Assembly: GCA_964634255.1 (NCBI GenBank)
Contig: CAZWJC010000008.1
Coordinates: 1 to 64,000, forward strand
Direction of reading: 5' to 3'
Origin: MWDV01 sp964634255
GTDB taxonomy: Bacteria > Verrucomicrobiota > Verrucomicrobiia > Limisphaerales > MWDV01
DNA: 64,000 nucleotides
The notes beneath the pieces were generated by a model. The model did not search any database, was not told the origin of the DNA, and worked only from the letters and a program-made list of their open reading frames with translations. Position 1 is the stretch's first letter; the number at the start of each line of letters is the position of its first letter. Positions 60,049 to 64,000 of the stretch are shown piece by piece. A program made the position numbers and the translations under genes.

Positions 60049-60256
60049 GCGCCGCGAGTTCATCCGCAGACTCCGAGCGCTCGGCTTCGACGGCCCGTGG
60101 TCCGGCACGCGTCATCAGTTCATGATTCTCAGACAGCACCGCCAGACGATTCCCAGCAACGCCGAGTTCTCCGTGCCGCAAGTCCGCCTGTTGGTGCGCC
60201 AAGTTGAATCCGTCCTTGAACGTCCGGTTTCTCCGGACGAATGGGACTCCCTGTAA
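60026..60256 (+). CDS. hicA: HicA-family mRNA interferase toxin
   Basis: A 76-aa dsRBD-like toxin. LKRREFIRRLRALGF is its first helix and GTRHQFM holds the catalytic His30, typical of the HicA signature (G-S/T-x-H). The Arg before it is a common variation. The stop lies 74 bases before the nitrilase-like gene. It appears intact. Confidence 0.88.
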   Translation: MAAWRPLKRREFIRRLRALGFDGPWSGTRHQFMILRQHRQTIPSNAEFSVPQVRLLVRQVESVLERPVSPDEWDSL

Positions 60257-60329
60257 ATGGCGGACGCTTTGAACCATCAGCTCCAAGGCACAGCTCGCCA
60301 GGGCGAGGGCAACCGATTGACGCAATACC

Positions 60330-61190
60330 ATGAAACCCGCCAACACCCTCCAAGTCTCCTGCGTGCAACTCCACTGGGCGAAGCCGCTGGAGCGCAATCT
60401 CGAACGCACGCTGAACTACATCCGGCTCGCGGCCGGCGAGGGCAGCCGCGTGGTGTTGTTCCCGGAAGCGAATCTGACCGGTTATGACTTTCCTGATGTG
60501 CTCAAGCTGTCGCCAGCAGCCGTCCAGCAGGCATTGGACGAGACCTGCCGCGCGGCGGCGGCGGCGGGCATCTGGGTGATCGTCGGCACGCTCAAGAAGA
60601 CTTCAGACCGCTTCCTGAATCTGGCGCATGTCATTTCGCCCGAAGGACGCATCGTGCATGAGTACGCGAAGGTTCACATGGCCGGGCGCGACGAGAAGCA
60701 ATACTGCCGCGGCGGCAACAAGCTTTCGCTCTTCGAGGTTGACGGCGTGCTCTGCACGGTGGTCATCTGCCGCGACGGACGGCACCCGGAGTTGTATCGC
60801 CTGCCCGCCATGGCCGGCGCGCAGATTCTGTTTCATCCCTCATGCAGTTCGGATGAAGTCGAGGCGGTGTTGTGGAAGCGCGTGGCAGGCCGGGCGCAGC
60901 AGCCGATTGGGCCAAACAGCAGAATCTTCCATTGCGTCGCCAACACGGTCGGACAGTCCGCGGACGGCAAACAGACCTCCAGCGGCCAGTCGTTCATCCG
61001 CGAGCCGTCCGGGATGCCGTTGGCCGAGGCCGGCTATTACCAGGAAGAAATGATCACGGCCGTGCTCGACTTGGAACGCGCCGACCGAAGCTACGTGGTG
61101 GACAGCCTGAATGCCCCGCCTTTTCTGAGTCGCTACTGGGAGGAAATGGTCAAAGAGGTTAAGGCGCGGGCGAACCTCAAGCCCGAATGA
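60330..61190 (+). CDS. Carbon-nitrogen hydrolase (nitrilase superfamily)
   Basis: A 286-aa cytoplasmic amidase-like enzyme with the full Glu-Lys-Cys triad: Glu46 (LFPEANLTGYD), Lys114 (YAKVHMAGRDE) and Cys147 (TVVICRDGRHPEL). Nitrilase-family members hydrolyse amides such as omega-amino-acid amides or formamides. The start is ATG 60330. It lies between hicA and the thioesterase with independent spacing on both sides. Exact substrate unknown. Confidence 0.9.
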   Translation: MKPANTLQVSCVQLHWAKPLERNLERTLNYIRLAAGEGSRVVLFPEANLTGYDFPDVLKLSPAAVQQALDETCRAAAAAGIWVIVGTLKKTSDRFLNLAHVISPEGRIVHEYAKVHMAGRDEKQYCRGGNKLSLFEVDGVLCTVVICRDGRHPELYRLPAMAGAQILFHPSCSSDEVEAVLWKRVAGRAQQPIGPNSRIFHCVANTVGQSADGKQTSSGQSFIREPSGMPLAEAGYYQEEMITAVLDLERADRSYVVDSLNAPPFLSRYWEEMVKEVKARANLKPE

Positions 61191-61231
61191 CGTGATGAAG
61201 GGAAACCGCCAGGCCGTCTCAAAGTTCTGTG

Positions 61232-61287
61232 GCAGCGGACGTGAGTCCGTTCCGCTGCGTTTGGAGCAAAGCGAGCTGACGTTCGCT
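61232..61287. repeat. Two hairpins in the gap before the thioesterase gene
   Basis: GCAGCGGA (61232-61239) pairs with TCCGCTGC (61251-61258); AGCGA (61270-61274) pairs with TCGCT (61283-61287). The first loop also contains GGAC-GTGA-GTCC. They resemble small dispersed GC-hairpin elements. No T-run. Confidence 0.45.
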
Positions 61288-61301
61288 GCTGCAACCTCAG
61301 C

Positions 61302-61715
61302 ATGAAATCTGTTCCCAAGATCGCCACGACCGGCGAATTCAAGTTCACCGTCGGTCCGGAGCACAACATCACCTTCGCTACGGACGGCATGCCGGCGGTG
61401 TTGAGCACGCCGAACCTGATCGGCCTGATCGAGCGCACTGCCCGGGAGTCCTTGCAGCCGTTCCTCGAAGCGGACGAACGCACGGTCGGCACGGAAATCG
61501 AGTTGCGGCATCTCGCGCCCACGCCACTGGGGGCGCGGGTCAGCATCACGACGCGCGTCATTCACGTCGAAGGGCGGAAGGTTTCGTTCCAAGTCGAGGC
61601 GCGGGACGAGGCGGAGCTGATTGCGCGCGGCTTGCACGAACGCGCCGTGATCCGGGTGGGCAGCTTTGCGCGGCGGTTGGAACGGAAGGCGGCGGGAGGC
61701 GGCACGTTGGCGTGA
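61302..61715 (+). CDS. FlK-like (fluoroacetyl-CoA thioesterase type) hotdog thioesterase
   Basis: A 137-aa hotdog-fold protein. Thr36, Glu44 and His70 have the same spacing as FlK's Thr42, Glu50 and His76, strong support for an FlK-type catalytic set. MPAVLSTPNLIGLIERTARE and GTEIELRHLAPTPLG are the family blocks. FlK itself hydrolyses fluoroacetyl-CoA; homologues act on other short acyl-CoAs. The stop overlaps the squalene-synthase-like start (GTGA), so translation is coupled. Confidence 0.88.
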   Translation: MKSVPKIATTGEFKFTVGPEHNITFATDGMPAVLSTPNLIGLIERTARESLQPFLEADERTVGTEIELRHLAPTPLGARVSITTRVIHVEGRKVSFQVEARDEAELIARGLHERAVIRVGSFARRLERKAAGGGTLA

Positions 61716-62734
61716 ACGCGCAGCTCCAGCAACTGCTCAAGCGGACCTCCCGCTCGTTCTATCTGACGCTGCGGGTGCTGCCGGGCGCGGTGCGTTCGCA
61801 AATCGGCCTCGCCTACCTGCTGGCCCGCACCACGGACACCATTGCGGACACCGGTATTGTCTCCGTGGAGCAACGGCTGGCGGCGCTGCAGAAGCTGCGC
61901 CAGCGGATTCAAGGGAGCAGCAGCGTCGCGCTGGACTTCGGCGAACTGGCCCGGCATCAGGGTTTGCCTGCCGAACGCCTCTTGCTGGAACGTTGCGAGG
62001 AGGGCCTCGCCGCGTTGCAGGCGCTTTCGCCGACCGACGCACGACTTGTGCGGCAAGTTCTGGAGACGATCACCAGCGGGCAGGAGTTGGACTTGCGGCG
62101 CTTCGCTGGGGCTTCCGGGCAGCACATCATTGCGCTGCAAACGGACGCCGACCTGGACGATTACACCTATCGCGTGGCGGGTTGCGTGGGCGAGTTTTGG
62201 ACGCGGATGTGCCGGGCGCATCTCTTCCCGCGGGCGAAGCTGGATGATGCGCAGTTGCTGGCGGATGGCGTGCGATTCGGTAAGGGGCTGCAACTCGTAA
62301 ACATCCTCCGCGACCTGCCGGCGGATTTGCGTCAGGGCCGGTGTTACTTGCCGTCGGAACGGCTCGCGGCCGTTGGCCTGCAACCGACAGATTTGCTTCA
62401 GCCGACGAACGCGCCCAAGCTCAGTCCGCTTTACTACGAATACCTGGATCGTGCACTGGCGCACTTGGCGGCGGGCTGGGGCTACACGAACGCGCTGCCG
62501 CGCGGACAGGTGCGGGTGCGATTGGCCTGTGCGTGGCCGATTCTCATCGGCGCGCGGACGTTGGAACGCCTGCGCGTTGCCAATCCGTTGGATGGAACAC
62601 ATCGAGTAAAAGTAAGCCGCGCCGACGTGCGCGGCATCCTGCTGCGATCTGTCTGGCTTTACCCGCGCCGGGCGGCGTGGGTAGACCAGTTTCCGGCTGG
62701 GAATGCTGTTGCGTCGGGCCGTCATTTGCCGTAA
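61712..62734 (+). CDS. Squalene/phytoene synthase family protein
   Basis: A 340-aa enzyme that condenses two prenyl diphosphates. The two Asp-rich motifs are Asp42-TIA-Asp46 and Asp201-LPA-Asp205 (in NILRDLPADLRQGRCYLP), and SRSFYLTLRVLP is a typical start. RVKVSRADVRGIL follows late. It may make squalene (hopanoid/sterol), or a carotenoid backbone; the hpnC/D or sqs choice needs alignment. A GTG start overlaps the thioesterase stop; no other isoprenoid gene is in the window. Confidence 0.9.
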   Translation: MNAQLQQLLKRTSRSFYLTLRVLPGAVRSQIGLAYLLARTTDTIADTGIVSVEQRLAALQKLRQRIQGSSSVALDFGELARHQGLPAERLLLERCEEGLAALQALSPTDARLVRQVLETITSGQELDLRRFAGASGQHIIALQTDADLDDYTYRVAGCVGEFWTRMCRAHLFPRAKLDDAQLLADGVRFGKGLQLVNILRDLPADLRQGRCYLPSERLAAVGLQPTDLLQPTNAPKLSPLYYEYLDRALAHLAAGWGYTNALPRGQVRVRLACAWPILIGARTLERLRVANPLDGTHRVKVSRADVRGILLRSVWLYPRRAAWVDQFPAGNAVASGRHLP

Positions 62735-62737
62735 TAA
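62709..62737 (+). promoter_or_regulatory. Predicted leaderless promoter of the SHOCT-like gene
   Basis: TTGCGT (62709-62714), 17 bases, TAATAA (62732-62737), then six bases to ATG 62744. It overlaps the stop codon of the squalene-synthase-like gene. Confidence 0.5.
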
Positions 62738-62743
62738 ACGGTC

Positions 62744-63514
62744 ATGCGGATCTCAAAAACACTCTCCTTGTTTTGCGTGGGGACGCTCTCGCTGAGCGGG
62801 CTGACGCTGCATGCGGCGGACACGGAAGCGCAGGCGAAGGCGCGGGAAGCTTTGCGCCAGCAGATGCAACAGCCGAGTGCCCAGCCGTCTGCTGCGGCGG
62901 TGCCCAGCCAGAGTAACGCGGCCGCCGGTCTCCCGGATTCGGACACCACCGCCAAAACACGCGCGGCGGTTCGCCAGAAGCTGAGTGACCTCAATCGCGT
63001 GGACGCGGCCAGCAAGGTAGCGCAACCTCCGCCCGCGGATTCGGAGACGACCGCCAAGGCGCGCGCGGCCCTGCGGCAGAAGATGGGCGAGCTTTCGACC
63101 CAACCTTCGCCGGAAGCGATCCGGGCCGAGGAAGCCAAGGCCGCCGCTGCCAAGGCGAAAGCGGATGCTGAGGCGGCCAAGGCCGCGGAAAAGGCCAGAG
63201 CGGAACAAGCCAAAGCGGAAGCGGAGAAGGCCAAGCAGGAAGCGGCCCGCGCGAAAGCTGCCGCGGAAGCCGAAGCTGCCAAGGCAAAGGCGGAAGCCGC
63301 CGCCCGGGCGGAAGCGGAAAAGCAGGCTATGAAAGAAGCCGAGAAGAAGCAGACGAAAGCGCCTGAAGCCGCCGCCCAGCCGGTCGCAGCCCCCGTTGGA
63401 GAGACCGGCAGCAAGGAAGCCCGGCTGGCGGAGTTGCTCGAGCTTTACAAGGCTGACAAGATTACGCCGCAGGAATACCATACCAAGCGGGCCAAGATCA
63501 TCGCCGAGCGGTAA
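62744..63514 (+). CDS. Exported Ala/Lys/Glu-rich coiled-coil protein with SHOCT-like C terminus
   Basis: A 256-aa protein with a signal peptide (residues 1-25, ending LTLHAAD). Three spaced copies of an AxxxLRQxM / ARxxVRQKL-type unit (about residues 29-37, 66-76 and 100-110) are followed by a long charged helix (about 124-210, AKAEAEKAKQEAARAK) that should form a coiled coil. The end (RLAELLELYKADKITPQEY, with KRAKIIAE after it) is a SHOCT-type module. The role may be envelope scaffold; unknown. The terminator at 63534 closes it. Confidence 0.8.
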   Translation: MRISKTLSLFCVGTLSLSGLTLHAADTEAQAKAREALRQQMQQPSAQPSAAAVPSQSNAAAGLPDSDTTAKTRAAVRQKLSDLNRVDAASKVAQPPPADSETTAKARAALRQKMGELSTQPSPEAIRAEEAKAAAAKAKADAEAAKAAEKARAEQAKAEAEKAKQEAARAKAAAEAEAAKAKAEAAARAEAEKQAMKEAEKKQTKAPEAAAQPVAAPVGETGSKEARLAELLELYKADKITPQEYHTKRAKIIAER

Positions 63515-63533
63515 GTTTGGATTTCCTCCAACG

Positions 63534-63566
63534 CCCGCCGGATGGAAGTCTGGCGGGTTTTTCGTT
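63534..63566 (+). terminator. Rho-independent terminator
   Basis: CCCGCCGGA (63534-63542), loop TGGAAG, TCTGGCGGG (63549-63557) with one G-T pair, then TTTTTCGTT. It follows the SHOCT-like gene by 19 bases and separates it from lysA. Confidence 0.8.
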
Positions 63567-63599
63567 GACCCCCATAACACACGAGAGTTTTTTTGATCT

Positions 63600-64000
63600 A
63601 TGCACTATTTCCGTTACGTCGGAAGCCAATTGTTTTGTGAAGGTGTCGCCGTCGAGGCGTTGGCCCGCAAGTTCGGGACGCCGCTCTACGTCTATTCGCA
63701 CCGGACCCTTACCGAGCATTTCGCGCGGCTGGACATGGCCATGGCGGATGTCGAGCACCTGATTTGTTTCGCAGTGAAGTCGAACTCGAACCAGTCCGTG
63801 CTGCGGACCGTGGCGAACTTGGGCGGCGGCTTTGACATTGTCAGCGCCGGTGAGCTCCAGCGGGTTATTGCCGCCGGGGGCGACGCGCGGAAGTGTGTGT
63901 TCGCCGGCGTGGGCAAGACCGAGGCAGAAATCGAGTTTGCGCTCCGGCGCGGCGTGTATTGCTTCAACGCCGAGAGTGAACCCGAGCTGCAGCGGATCAA
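63600..64000 (+). CDS. lysA: Diaminopimelate decarboxylase (5' part)
   Basis: The first 133 codons of a PLP-dependent alanine-racemase-fold decarboxylase that makes lysine from meso-diaminopimelate; the rest lies beyond the window. FGTPLYVYSHRTL and CFAVKSNSNQSVL (Lys60 binds PLP) with GGGFDIVSAGEL are its signature blocks. ATG 63600 follows the terminator. Confidence 0.93.
   Translation, partial: MHYFRYVGSQLFCEGVAVEALARKFGTPLYVYSHRTLTEHFARLDMAMADVEHLICFAVKSNSNQSVLRTVANLGGGFDIVSAGELQRVIAAGGDARKCVFAGVGKTEAEIEFALRRGVYCFNAESEPELQRI

Noticed and set aside
61562..62725. 387-codon open frame opposite the squalene-synthase-like gene
   Set aside because: The sense strand has both Asp-rich motifs; the antisense frame has none.

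Overview
The window is 64 kb of GC-rich bacterial chromosome. It most likely comes from a Verrucomicrobiota member of the Pedosphaera/Limisphaerales type. The evidence is a PEP-CTERM protein, an H-X9-DG pseudopilin, several very large secreted proteins built from Calx-beta, PA14, CARDB, Ig-like and RCC1 modules, and repeated families such as Gfo/Idh/MocA oxidoreductases and exo-sialidase-like proteins. No rRNA, phage, insertion sequence or CRISPR array is visible. The species is not identified.

Layout. 1-3.9 kb: the 5' part of a phosphatase-like gene, an oxidoreductase, and an AraC regulator divergent from a PEP-CTERM LamG protein. 4.2-8.4 kb: a sialidase-like / aldolase-lyase / DUF3748 operon suited to sugar-acid or sialic-acid use. 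8.6-11.2 kb: an SPFH membrane protein, a 57-aa ribbon-helix-helix protein and an alpha/beta hydrolase. 11.5-28.8 kb: two convergent giant secreted-protein genes, a 1769-aa metzincin with PKD/PA14/Calx-beta modules and a 3978-aa Gly-rich/CARDB/Calx-beta protein. 29-33.5 kb: nagB, infA, small membrane proteins, a LAB_N protein, a monooxygenase-fold protein, a half-size asparaginase and pyrF. 33.5-38 kb: a subtilase and a polytopic membrane protein. 38.2-45.4 kb: hisD, a small conserved protein, an SGNH lipoprotein, an RCC1/VWA secreted protein and tRNA-Leu(CAG). 45.6-49.9 kb: an unknown protein coupled to a second sialidase-like protein, then an anti-sigma-like protein coupled to a membrane protein. 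50-55.8 kb: bioD, a pseudopilin, a 1012-aa beta-propeller protein and an M42 peptidase. 56-64 kb: a TIM-barrel isomerase, argH, DUF433, hicBA, a carbon-nitrogen hydrolase, an FlK-like thioesterase coupled to a squalene/phytoene synthase, a SHOCT-like protein and the start of lysA.

How it fits together. Primary metabolism (hisD, argH, pyrF, bioD, lysA, infA, tRNA-Leu) is scattered singly among genes for secreted degradative or surface proteins. The two sialidase-like genes, the NanA/DapA-family lyase and nagB could together serve host or algal amino-sugar use, but nanK/nanE-type steps are not in the window.

Two signals cut across genes. First, at least seven transcription-unit heads have a -10-like TANNNT/A hexamer placed exactly six bases before the start codon, several with a -35-like box 16-18 bases further up; this predicts leaderless mRNAs. 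Second, five otherwise unrelated secreted proteins end in a similar about 60-80-residue module finishing in an aromatic-Arg-Val/Leu tail, which may be a shared C-terminal surface or sorting module. Neither could be tested here.
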